Shown: piece after piece, positions 1-10,494 of the stretch
How positions within the stretch are numbered: the stretch's first letter is position 1
Layout of the letters: the number at the start of each line of letters is the position of its first letter
Assembly (NCBI GenBank): GCA_020055645.1
Contig: CM034546.1
Coordinates: forward strand, 33,604,001 to 33,668,000
DNA from: Tomocerus qinae
Taxonomy: Eukaryota; Arthropoda; Collembola; Entomobryomorpha; Tomoceridae
Length of the DNA stretch: 64,000 nt
Reading direction: 5' to 3'
The notes under the pieces: generated by a model
Told to the model about the DNA's origin: nothing
The model's database searches: none
Seen by the model: the letters and a program-made list of their open reading frames with translations, nothing else
Program-made: the position numbers and the translations under genes

Positions 1-816
1 ATTTTTGTATGTATCACAAATGCGTTTCTTTGCTTATATTTTTAAATTCAAGTAATTTGGGTCATAAACAAAGTTTAGAAGAAATTAAGAAATGAAAATG
101 GGACCTATTTACTATGTTAATACATGAAATGTACCAAATGGGATTGTACACTGTTTCGTAATCGGACAAATCCCATTTGGGACAAGTCATGTATTACGTG
201 AAATGCAGATATAAACGGGAAGGAATTATGGCAAATTACATTTGGGTCAGGCGTATGTTTGGGTCAGACCTACATTTGGGTCAGCATTTTTATTTGAGTT
301 ACTATTTATATTTGGATCGGCCTTTACAATTGGATCAGCATTTCCATTAGGGTCAGACTTTGAATTTGGGACAGGTTATAAATTTTTGGGCCAGTTTTTA
401 TATTTCGGTCAGGTTTTAAATACTTGGGTCAGCTCTGCATTTAGATCAGCCCTTCATTTGAGCTAGATTTTATATTTGGTTAAGGCTTTACATAATTGGA
501 TCATTTTTTACATTTTTGGGCCACCATTTATGCTTGGGTCAGGTTTTAAAATGTTGTGTCAGCATTTTTATTTTGTTCAGGTTTTATAATTTTGGATAAG
601 CATTCATTTAGGTCAGAATTAACATGGACTTGAACAATATCACGAGTCCAGTGTGACTGGACTTTGTGTATTACATAACATGTCCCAAATGGGACATGTC
701 ATTTCGAAACACTGTGCACTGAGGCCGCGGGAATCAATCCCAAATGGGACTAATGGGAATCCCAATTGGGACATGTCATGTGTTACAGTTCATTTCGTAT
801 GTCATGTAGTCTAGGG
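1..816. mobile_element. piggyBac-like MITE, long variant, left end outside window
   Basis: The right end is CATGTAGTCTAGGG followed by TTAA at 817-820. The complete copy at 43581-44483 starts with CCCTAGACTACATGACATG after TTAA. TTAA target duplications and a CCCTAG terminus are the piggyBac hallmark. The interior is an irregular array of words like tttatatttgggtcag, and the palindromic word CATGTCCCAAATGGGAC recurs near both ends. It has no coding capacity. Confidence 0.8.
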
Positions 817-924
817 TTAATAAATGGCTAAATAACCTTCTATGGCTGGTTGCGACGGAAAATATGAATTTGTTTGGCAGGGTTAGAAGTTAGTGTTAAT
901 TTATGGTTTACGTTTATGGTATAT

Positions 925-1519
925 CAGTGTACAAAATACCATTTACCACTTACCAGTGGTACGTGGTTTTTAATGGTATTTAACGTTAAATACCACTACC
1001 TAAAAAGTAGTGGTAAGTGGTATAAATGGTAAAAATGTTAAAAAATAGTTTCATTTAAATTTCGTGTTTGAATTTTGAATAAAATTCGGTGCCAAAGTAT
1101 GAAATACCTTAGCAGATGATCGTTGTTGTCACAAATTGATGTGTTCATCAATCAGAGTAGGAATCAACCAATGGGGGCGCTAGCAACATTTGCCGATTGA
1201 GAAATTAATTGCAATTAAATTAGCATCAATTTTAAATGGGCGGTACCAAATACAATCTTTTTTTCTTCATTATTTTATAATTTTTGGTGTACAATCAAAT
1301 AAATATGATTAATTTAATTGCTTAAGGGGCTAATTGGAAATATTTCATAGAAAATATAGTTTAAAACTTATATTTTAGGAAGTCTAGTGTATCTGTACTC
1401 AGCTGTCTAATCAATCGCTAAAATTTACCATTTTTACCATTAAATGCATTTTTACCATTAAGTGCATTTTACCACTGTGATAGTAAAAAAGGGTAAAAAG
1501 TGGTAAATTTTGTACACTG
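925..1519. mobile_element. hAT-like MITE nested in the larger MITE
   Basis: A 595-bp insert with terminal inverted repeats CAGTGTACAAAAT / ATTTTGTACACTG, flanked by the 8-bp direct repeat TGGTATAT (917-924 and 1520-1527). The related element at 37276-39051 lacks the insert and has a single TGGTATAT at the same place (about 38414-38421), so the empty site is present in this window. The inner sequence is rich in TACCATT/AATGGTA words. There is no ORF of note. Confidence 0.85.
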
Positions 1520-2152
1520 TGGTATATGGTTTATTTTATTATTGTACAAGATTCCCTTCGGTTTCATCAACGAAAATACTATCAAGTCAAAAAATACACA
1601 ACAAATATGTATTGAAACATATTTTAAGAATTATTGGCATGTATTTTCAAACAAATTAACACTTACTTCCATAAAAATTCATATTTTCAGTCGCAACCAA
1701 TACAAAGCAATGTATTTATTAAAAAAGTCCTGCCATACAAAATTCAAATCTGCCCCATGCATGCGTTTTAATATGAAGCCATTTTTTAATATATTAATAT
1801 TTATTTAATTTTTTAAATATTTTTTGAGGTGACTTTTTTTATTTATTTTTAGGTCCCTCTAGCTGTAGACTTTAAACAAAAAATTAAAAATTTGCTTTAA
1901 TTTGTAAAAACATCATGAAAATGCCCAAAAAATTTTTATAAGAATTTTTTATTCCAAAACATTGTTAGTAAATTTTTTTATTTGAAAAATATTTACTAAA
2001 ACTTTAGATTTTTTTAAAACCAAAAAATGTAAAAAGTTTACTAACACATTTATATTTTTGAAATCCTTGGGGCATGAAACGTCGAGATTTAAAATCTCAC
2101 GACTCTCAGTTCAGTCTGAAAATAGTTTATATAAATAAAATTCCGACGTCTG

Positions 2153-2761
2153 GTCATAATGTTTTAGATAATCGATCGCATATTTAACTGAAATAGTACG
2201 ACCACATCGTGGCATTTTTGAAACTTCTCACTGCTGACATAATATGAGTTTCAGAATCACCTTGTATGATATCCACTAGTAGCAAGAGCATTGTAGGCGT
2301 ACGGTAGCAATGAAGAATTTTGTTTTGTTCAAAAAACTCAATGTATTACATTTGCTATTTACATACTACTTTTACTACTGATACAATAACGAATGTTTCT
2401 AGCTATTTACTAAACTGTTAGTGGGCGATAAATGTAAAATCGGAAAAGTATAGTTACAATAAACTGATGGGTAATTAAGACTGATTGCTTAATTTTGTAT
2501 TGTATTGTTCCTTTCTTTTTCACGACTAAAATGAGGTCAGTTGTAATTCTGTAAAGTGAAATCGTCAACTAGAAAGCATAACCCATTGTCGTAAGTCGTA
2601 TCAATAGTGTTGCATTTACACAAGAACATTTGATTTCTAAATAGCCCAATAAGCATTCTGTGAAGTTTAGTTCTGTTCCCTACTAACAGTCTTGTTGTTT
2701 AATCTAATTTGCTAATATTTTTATGTGCTAAATGTTGGAGGGCTGACAGTTGTAAAAGTTG
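2153..2761. other. 5' flank of the orphan secreted gene
   Basis: No ORF or repeat is recognised between the MITE terminus and the first ATG. The promoter presumably lies here, but no clear TATA box can be assigned. The same sequence recurs at 45826-46435. Confidence 0.5.
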
Positions 2762-5069
2762 ATGATGAAAATGAAGTTTTTTTCGGGTTCGGTGATATTA
2801 ATCTTATCTTTTACTTCAATTAAAAATGTGCTCTCTGAATATCGTTTCTGCAACAAAGGACCACATGTAATCAGACCTACAGACTGTCCAGGAGGGTTCT
2901 TTTCTAAAAAGGAGATTCAACTTCAATGCTCAAACTACGCTAGAGATGAAAACGTTTCTTCGTAATAAACATTTTACTATGTAATCTTATCTATTCTTAG
3001 TTATTTCAGGGGAAACGTGAAATCTCATATTCAAAGCAAAGTTATTAATTTTAAAACATTGTTTTGGTTGGCCCAAACCTACTGATAATTTACAGGGTAA
3101 GAATAGGCGACGATATATGCGGCACCAGTGAAGGGGTAGATATGCTGCTCTCAGACAGCGGTGCAGCCGACATTTCAAGCGTAAGTTCTTTGCTTTTAGT
3201 AGTTGTTGAGAGGGGAGAAACAGGATTTAAAAATATTTTTTGTGTTTAATCGCCAGTTTCAATGGTTGAGGTTTGAAATAGGTGGTGATCAACCTGCAGT
3301 GCCTTGTAAGTATAAACGATTGCTTCTTTATCTCTTTATGGAAATGATAATTACAATTATCAGTGCGCACCGCTCTTCCAACTGTCGAGATATGAAGAAT
3401 AACTTTTCACTTTTGTAGCCACTGGAGCTTCACCTTGTCAAGATCAAGATTGTTTAAATAATTGGGAAGATCCGTTTCCCAGTGAGGAAGAACACGATGA
3501 TAAAACTCCTGCTCCGGATCCAAAGGTGGAAGAAGAGCAGAAGGAACAGAATAAAAAGCTTTTCTCCGAACTGATAGACGAGGATGATGAAAATCCATCT
3601 CCAGACCCTTTAGAAGAGGGATACGATGCAAGTGGATTTATTCGTCTGTACAAACTACTCGCACACTCCATGCGACTTATGGTTGAGGGTTGTGATGGAT
3701 TCGTCTCGGCACCCTTTTTCAGTCAAGTTCTCAAGGCTATGATGAGTTTATTGGACAAATCAAATAATACTCTGGTAGATATAGGTATTGCTGAGTTTGA
3801 CGTAATTGATAGGCGATTGAACAACTGTGCTAAACGCATAAGAGATAACAAGAAAGGATTCACTCTGGTTGGAAAAAAATGCAACAATTTGGCCAAGGTT
3901 TGTAAATATCATAAAATAATATAGTAAAAACCGAATTAGATCTCCCTTCCAAAATAACCCTCTCTACCTTAACTAATTTCTCAATTTTATAACACCAAAA
4001 AATACGCCATTGAATTAGCTGGAAAGGACAAACTATTATTCTCGTTGAAAGACAATATAGATTAGATTGAATTGTACAGTTTTTAGAATTTCATGGTTTC
4101 TTTTTTGGCGAAAATGAAAAACTATCATGAGTTCGGATAATGATTTTGCAGTGATCAAAGTTTCTAGTAAAATATTTGGTGCTAGCCATTCTGCTTTTCT
4201 TTGAAACTTTTTTATTTAACCAATATAGTCTCAATAAAAAGTCCTAAAGCTGTGAAAAGTAATTATAATTATTACATTGGTTAGGTTGAGGGAACTTTGT
4301 ATCCCGGAAAAACGGAACCTGTTCCTTACGGCTATAAGGCGAAATCTTTTCGATGGTATACTGTTGCGGACAGCCCAAAGGTAGGACCAAAATATGATCC
4401 TATAGTAGAAGCAGCTTGGGACGCGATTGACTTTGTTCATGGATTGTGCTTCACCAGTTTTGTGACCAATTTCAATTATCACCACATTTATGCAATAGCA
4501 ATGGAAGCACTCTTCCCGGAACTTCCAATTCAACAGAGATGGTAATTTAGCAATTCTAATCTCAAATGCCCGATGCTTTACAAATCAGGAAATACTTAAT
4601 TGAGGGAATATTTTCAGGTTGTATCCTGCTTTAGTCAAAAATGATGGTCAGTTTTGGAACAATGTACTACTAACGACAGATATAAAACAGACAATGAAGA
4701 ATTTAGATGCTTGCGCTATTGCCGCTTACAAACAAACTCCTTATCTCTTCAGACTAGATAAGCCATTTAATACAATGTCAGTGCAACTAATTTATATCAT
4801 GGTTACTCAATTCGATTTCTCTCCTATTAGCTTATTGTTTATTTCCTGCTTTCTATAGGGATACAAGTACTATCGCAGCATCTGCGGTCAATTCTTCTTC
4901 ATTAGGATGGACAGGAACCATTGATGAATATTGGGATTACTACGAAAAGAAAGGTGGCTTTCGAGCTGTATCAAGCTCGTTTGGGAATTGTGTCCAGAGC
5001 CGCAGTCAGACGGAGCAAGTTATCATGGGATATCAGAAAAGCTCCAGGGTCTTAATTTCTGAAATTTGA
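2762..5069 (+). CDS. Secreted protein of unknown family, seven exons, 479 aa
   Basis: Exons read as 2762-2961, 3096-3180, 3257-3305, 3419-3897, 4285-4541, 4618-4776 and 4859-5069. Every intron is GT..AG, all phases agree, and the exons sum to 1440 nt (480 codons with TGA). The start is the ATG at 2762, giving a short basic stretch and a hydrophobic core (SVILILSF), a good signal peptide with cleavage near residue 25. After it come a cysteine-bearing segment, a very acidic stretch at about residues 125-165 (EEEHDD, EEEQKEQ, DEDDE), then a more globular half with scattered cysteines and aromatic-rich stretches (YDPIVEAAWDAIDFVHG). I see no membrane anchor beyond the leader and recognise no family, so no function is proposed beyond secretion. 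A poly(A) signal aataaa lies near 5214. Exons 1-4 and part of exon 5 are duplicated at 46436-48067. Confidence 0.75.
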
Positions 5070-5384
5070 TTGTAGTGATTCGGGCTTCTCGTTTGTACCG
5101 GCAGACTCACTGTTCGAAACTCAGACAATTTTCATAGTGCAGCCTGTTAAAATGGGAAATCTGAACTTTCAACTATCATACTCTAGAAATTATATCCTCA
5201 ATATTAAGCAACAATAAAATAGTTTCATAAACCAATAATACTTTTTTATGTGAACATGTTTAGGTTGTTTCGGTAAAAGTAAATTGAAAATAAAGTTTTG
5301 TTTAAATTACTTATGAGATTTGAAATTGCGATTTAATGTACTGTCTATGTCTGTAATGTAACATCATTAAATATGCCTCATCAA
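5070..5384. other. 3' UTR and flank of the orphan secreted gene
   Basis: AT-rich with an AATAAA near 5214 that could end the upstream transcript. Nothing else is recognised before the LINE fragment. Confidence 0.4.
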
Positions 5385-5821
5385 AAATACATACTGTCCA
5401 AAAGCTAAAACGATATGGTTTTAGCGAAAGTGAACTTTTACATGCGTATAGATGCTATGTGAGACCAACACTTGAATATGCATGTGTAGTTTGGGGCCCA
5501 TCACTAACCGTGACGCTTAGAGATGACTTAGAAAATGTGCAAAGAAGGGCATTCTCAATAATTAAGGGACAGAGAATAACAGAATCTAAGTACGACCAAT
5601 GTTGCTCCCAATTAAATACAGAAAGGTTAGACCACCGTAGAAATATGCTGGTATTACGATTTGGCCTCCAAATAATAAATTCCGAGCGATTCAAGGATAT
5701 TTTGCCACCTTTCTATACGGTAGAAACTAGACAAACGAGACAATCCAAAAAGTACTTACTTAAACCCCTAGGGGCAAAAATTAAAAAAGGTATGAAAATT
5801 CGTCGATCCCCCAAATTGTAA
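5385..5821 (+). pseudogene. LINE reverse-transcriptase C-terminal fragment
   Basis: An open frame from about 5389 to 5821 carries YVRPTLEYACVVWGP, the 'RPxLEYxxxVW' block that follows the RT palm in jockey/CR1/L2-type non-LTR retrotransposons, then QRRAFSIIKG, as in their thumb/C-terminal region. The catalytic domain and the endonuclease are missing, so this is a 5'-truncated relic. GC-richer sequence to about 5935 (gtgcgtgacggacatc) may be its 3' UTR. Clade not determined. Confidence 0.7.
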
Positions 5822-5986
5822 CAGTACTAAATAATATGCATGACCAAGGTAAAATTCAGTCGGTCTCGCGCCTTCGTGCGTGACGGACATCAACAGAATG
5901 TCTGGACCGTCTCGAAAATTAAAAATATTATTTTATAATAATATTTCATAAAATTAACTGCTTTGCCTTTACTGGACATGCAGATT

Positions 5987-6029
5987 AACTAATGGATACA
6001 ACTGTCAAGGACAGTTGTATCCATTAGTT
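5987..6029. repeat. Perfect 20-bp inverted repeat with 3-nt loop
   Basis: AACTAATGGATACAACTGTC at 5987-6006 pairs without mismatch with 6010-6029; the loop is AAG. It lies in otherwise featureless AT-rich DNA 240 bp upstream of the two-exon gene. The rest of 5822-6270 shows no gene; 6111-6125 holds a smaller palindrome around catgcttaaaagcatg. Confidence 0.85.
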
Positions 6030-6270
6030 TACATATACATTTACATATCCTACATATAACATAAACTACACAAACAATAGAACTACACACAAATCTCTGC
6101 TCGAGGCATGCTTAAAAGCATGCTGATAAGAAGGCTGACATTTTCTTTTTCTCCAGGTAAGTACTAAAGTACAGGTAACGTGCATGGTAAGCACTCTCGA
6201 ATCACTACACTGAAGTTCTGTAAGACATTCGTCCTATTAAAAGTCTCCTCATCATCTTCAAAAAAAAACA

Positions 6271-7544
6271 ATGAAGTAAGTTTTATTTTAATTAGTATTA
6301 CTGATTTCGTTTTAATATCTTTATACATTTAAATCTTTAAAAATAATATTTATTTATGCTTAATCATGCACATATATATTCAGATTTACTACTCTGCTTT
6401 ATATAATAATCCTGAAATGAAATCTTATCCATGACATATCAACCACCAATAAAAGTGGTTAAAATCAAGCACAAGACAATTAATGTTATGTGGTATGTGT
6501 ACAATATTGTCTTTTTGCTGTTTTCTTATATATGCATAATCTAATCATTTTATTAGGCCCCCTGCTGGGAAAGTCTTAAGAAATCCGGAAGGCTTTGGAT
6601 CACTTACCGAAAGCTGGTCAGCCGAAGTCGAAGCCAATGAAGAAGAATTATTGAAGGACAACGATGAGGACATTGAGGTCTTACGCTCACCTGGCCTGTT
6701 ACGCTCCCCAGGTCTGTCAGATCAATTTGAAAGGAGCAAAATTGAAGACCCGATAGTGACACTAGCTGACCCAGACCCTCCTAAGGAAATTTTCTTTCCT
6801 ACTGGCAGTAACGAGTGGCAGTTGGTACACCGAAATAAACAAAGTAAGCTACAGAAGCAGAAAAATTCGACGCCTAAGGGGGATGCAGGCCTAATGCCTC
6901 CCCCTTCTGCTCCGAAGAGATCTGGTTCCAGAAAAAGACCAAATTCTACATCACCCCAAGACAGACCACCAATAAAAAAGGTTTCTAAGCCAGGCTGCGC
7001 CAATGTTACAATTACATTTAGAGCAGACAGTCTGGCTGAAATTCCACAAACTTTGGCTGAGTCTGTCAGGGAATACCTTGATATTAAAATTGGGGAGGAA
7101 TCAAACCTCCCTTTTGCAATTCAAATTGAATCGAGAAAAATCCTTGGAGGCCACATCATCTATTCATGTGCCAATACTGGCACTGCAAATTGGATCATTG
7201 CCAAAATCGACGAATTCCAACCAAGAGTTGACTGCTCGGAGTTACTCGAACAGCCCTTACAGGGATGGTTGAATGACAACTATAAACAAGCTGTCATCTC
7301 TATACAAATTTTCAATAAAAATGTCCCTAATTATATTGAATTCTTTTCCCAGATTGCCAAGCAAAACCCGGGATTTGAAGTAACATGGAAGTGGGTGGCA
7401 ATTCGTGCCATTCCATGTCCAAAAGACAATCCGAATTTTTTCATCTGCTACTTTCGGGTGGATGAGAAATGCCTTCTTTATTTAAGGGCTAACAATTGGA
7501 CACTATTTCATCTCTCTAGCTCCCTTGCAGTGAGAGAACGATAG
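6271..7544 (+). CDS. Two-exon gene, likely transposon-derived, DUF4780-like
   Basis: The ATG at 6271 is followed after five bases by a GTAAGT donor. The acceptor at 6555-6556 (ttattag) opens exon 2 at 6557, and the frame runs to 7544 (993 nt, 330 aa). Layout: acidic N-terminus (EANEEELLKDNDEDIE); a duplicated LRSPGL motif; a basic proline/serine-rich linker with KRSGSRKRP and PPIKK stretches that look like nuclear localisation signals; then a compact C-terminal domain of about 150 residues with a beta-rich pattern (IIYSCANTGTANWIIAKID) resembling DUF4780-type domains of arthropod transposon-associated proteins. That family call is a recollection of pattern, not a search. No RT or transposase follows. 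A poly(A) signal (aataaataat) lies near 7574. A host gene derived from an element is possible, as is ORF1 of a dead element. Confidence 0.55.
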
Positions 7545-8103
7545 ACATATGTTATTTATTTGATTCCTTTCCAATAAATAATACAATGAAGAGAATCAAA
7601 ATCATGTGTACCTTGTCGTTTTGCTTTTCTTTAATGTAGACCATCACGCCATGATTACAAATTTTAAAATTTAACAATAGAACATAGCTAGGACTCCTAG
7701 CATTTAATATTATACCCCACCTGTTACGCAGGTGTACTAATTCACATTATTAAGAATTGGTGACTAGATTCACCCTCACTGCAATCTATATGCTTGTCAT
7801 ATACATGGTTGCAATGACGTGCCTCTGGTCGGGTATCAAAAATGTCACGGGAGTCACTGCAAGTAAGCCCTAGAGGCTTGAGCGGTAGTGCAGCTTGCTC
7901 ATCTATAGCAAGTTTGCACTCTCCCACTAACAAACAAACAACAAGGTAAAATTCGTGTAAGCAATAATCTAGTATATAGAATATAATTACTTTATAATAA
8001 TACTGTAAATCTTTTAATCTCTCTGTATTCATGGTACTATTCCAGCTGTAAAGCTGCCTGTAACCTTTCTGAAAATAAATACATTACATTACATTACATT
8101 ACT
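7545..8103 (+). repeat. Probable LINE/SINE 3' end with (ACATT)n tail
   Basis: Non-coding sequence ends in aaaataaat followed by four ACATT units (about 8079-8102), the short-microsatellite tail typical of many non-LTR elements. A small hairpin (cacctgttacgcaggtg) lies near 7719. The boundary on the left is not visible. Confidence 0.4.
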
Positions 8104-8643
8104 CTTAGCGTAGTGAAAGGCAAAAAAGATGCTAGATTATCTGATCATCCGTCCAGGTTGTGGTGTGCTTAATAGTTTTGCTTTCAGTATCAGATGGTTA
8201 CAAAAGTTACCAGTATGAATAATCTTAATTTTTTCAAAGAAATTGGTACTTTAAAATTATTTATTATTTCCTTCTGAATACTACTTTGCACGCTCCTTTT
8301 TTACTACTTTTAAAAGGTTGATAATATGACTTGAGGAAGAAGAAAACTATACAACAGGGTAAACATAGACCGTTCGTGTAAGTTTTGATGAGTTAAAAAT
8401 TGATAGCGATGATGATTGCAATTAACTTTATTTTTCCAAATACAGGTAATTTTACTTCGATGCTAATTCTTTACATTAAAATAGTTACAATACTACCCTT
8501 ACCACAGCATACAATTGTTTTTGCGAATCGATAGATAGCATCAATTGATGCGAAATAAATGGGTTGAAATCTTGTGTAAGTATAATAATAAAAATAAAAA
8601 GTTGAAAAGTTATGCGGCCCGAATTTCTGCCATTATTGGAAAA
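8104..8643. other. Intergenic, nothing recognised
   Basis: AT-rich sequence with no coding frame, tandem repeat or inverted repeat that I can support. It may include the 3' UTR of the minus-strand P450 pseudogene. Confidence 0.5.
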
Positions 8644-9525
8644 CTATTTATTTTGGAATAATATGGAAGCCAATGGTATCATTGGGAATATTACAAGGTT
8701 GCAATTGGCAAAGCACTGGACCATGAAAGTTCTTCCTGGTTTGAATTTCAATTTGGTTTTCTCACATGTCTCGAAATAGAAATCTTTTAAAATTGTTGCA
8801 AGGGTTAGTTTGATTTCTTCTTGAGCAAATCGCATTCCGATACAATTAGGAGGTCCTTGTCCAAATGACATGAATGTATATTGATCCAATTTATCTTTGT
8901 TTTCCTGGAGAAATCGTTCAGGTTCAAATTGGTCGGGATTGGAGAAATTTTTCGGATCGTAGTGCACAGCATAAATTGCATTGTACAAAATGTCTTTTAT
9001 TTTCCAAGGTTCAGTAAGTAGTGAAATTTGACCAAAGCTAAATACCTGAACTACTTGACCCTTTTTAAATTGTAATCCAGCCGGCTCGTAAGTCCAGTCT
9101 TTTTGGCAAACTCTTTCAACGCGACTAACAGGGGAGGTAATTCTGAGTCTCATTCCTGCAAGCATTCAAGTAAACTAATTCTCCCAAAGTTTCGTGCTCA
9201 ATTTTCCCGTTATTCTTCTTCAAATATCCGTCGATTTCATCGATGAGCTTCTGTTGCTTGTCTTGGTTGTTGGCCAATCGGTATGACATCATTGTAAGAG
9301 TCGTGGCCGTTGCGTCGATTACTGATTACAGCCTAAAACACTATCGTGTTTTCTGTAATCCCATTTTTTTCAATTTTTCAGTAGATATATTATCCATCAT
9401 ATCATTTAATACATCAATGAAATCATTGTATTTTACTGCAGATTTTTTTCTTAATTTCATTACATCGCTAAGCACTTTTCCGAAAAAGTTTAAAACCTCA
9501 TTTGGGATAAACGGGTTAAGACTTG
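8644..9525 (-). pseudogene. Cytochrome P450 pseudogene, C-terminal half
   Basis: The minus strand encodes the C-terminal half of a microsomal P450 of the CYP3/CYP6 type. The heme loop reads FGQGPPNCIGMRFA: the Cys ligand is present, but the usual Arg two residues before it is Pro. The PERF motif is intact (FEPERF). Upstream, the K-helix ExxR is broken by a one-base frameshift near 9150, and the I-helix segment (ITENTIVF) runs into TAG with a small deletion near 9325. Before that, NPFIPNEVLNFFGKV is a clan-3 F-G region. The exon stops abruptly at 9525, where the BEL LTR begins; its missing first part resumes at 33166 in the same reading frame. Monooxygenase function is excluded. Confidence 0.85.
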
Positions 9526-10034
9526 TGGAATGATATCCAATATAAATATGTTTTTATGTAACTAACTATAAATGTACTATTTTAACGTAGTATGTAATTC
9601 TGTCCTAAACTATTTTATATTTATGTCTTAAATCTAAGTGCACTTAGATTTTAATTATTAAATACGTAAGTATAATATTCTATGCATAAGAAATCTGTCG
9701 CAAAACGGTATGTGTTTTCGCAGTGAATAGAGAAGATGAAGTGATTTATTAACGTAAGTTTTACAAGATGCATAAAGATGCATGTGTAGCATAATAACAT
9801 GTAAAGATAAAATCTGTAAACTATGTATTAATCTAGTCGCGGTTTCGAGTAGGTATTTTAAACAGAAAGAGATAAACTGCCACTCCTTATTGTATTAGAG
9901 AATAACGGAAGTGGGAGTTAATTATAATGTATAATCAAGGAAATGGGAGTTATTTAGAATGCAAGTTCAAATGTGAGGACAAGAAGATGCAGGAGTCAGG
10001 TAAGTAGGTACGGTATTGGGTACGGAAAATACAG
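9526..10034 (-). repeat. BEL 3' LTR, first piece
   Basis: Identical to 32578-33085 apart from one base I could spot (tgtatt against tgtagt, near 9835). Its last 17 bases, GGGTACGGAAAATACAG (10018-10034), recur at 22676-22692 as the target duplication of LINE A. Confidence 0.95.
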
Positions 10035-10494
10035 ATTAGATTAGATTAGATTTATTTCATGTGTTTCTCGAATTTACATTCATTACACGAGTATTAAGTA
10101 TACATATATATTGTTGCTAATTATAATAAGATTTTTGAATCGCATTATGACATTTGACATAAGTTTAGTTAGCTAGTAAATGACATCAATACATATAAAC
10201 ACTATCCGCATTGGTTGATTGGCAATTCTATTTGTACTTTTTATAGTATAGTATGATATACGTATTATATATATATATACTATATGCTAGTGTTTATTGT
10301 TGCTTATTGATGACCCATGCACGTAGTTGAAGAGCCCTAGTAGTAGTAGTAGTAGTAGTAGTAGTTTATTTCAGATGATTTTGGCCAAAGCCTTTACATC
10401 GCATAATATGGATACAGTTACAATATAGTTTTGGCTAGTCTGAGATTACATAGTTGTAGTAGTAGTTATATTATAGTTTACAATTGCTATTTGT

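Larger units (their letters stand above)
1..2152. mobile_element. hAT-like MITE complex, left end outside window
   Basis: Right-hand part of a non-autonomous DNA element. It ends at 2152 with the inverted terminal repeat that is complete in the copy at 37276-39051 (left end CAGACGTCGGAATTTTATTT, right end its reverse complement). That copy has an 8-bp target duplication, which suggests a hAT-type family. Two other elements are nested inside: a piggyBac-like MITE (1-816) and a second hAT-like MITE (925-1519). No transposase ORF is visible; the short ORFs at 242-466 and 1500-1808 lie in repeat sequence. Bases 1-2152 repeat almost perfectly at 43668-45825 as part of a larger duplication. Confidence 0.8.

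Noticed and set aside
242..466. 74-codon ORF, identical at 43909-44133
   Set aside because: Lies within the gggtca-rich interior of a piggyBac-like MITE; identity reflects the duplication, not selection.
1500..1808. About 100-codon ORF also at 38400-38705 and 45168-45479
   Set aside because: Starts in or beside MITE termini, differs in its beginning between copies and has low-complexity codons; it is element sequence.
10255..10290. TATA-rich run that could be a promoter
   Set aside because: It is AT simple sequence in the LINE A 3' UTR, downstream of the stop codon.
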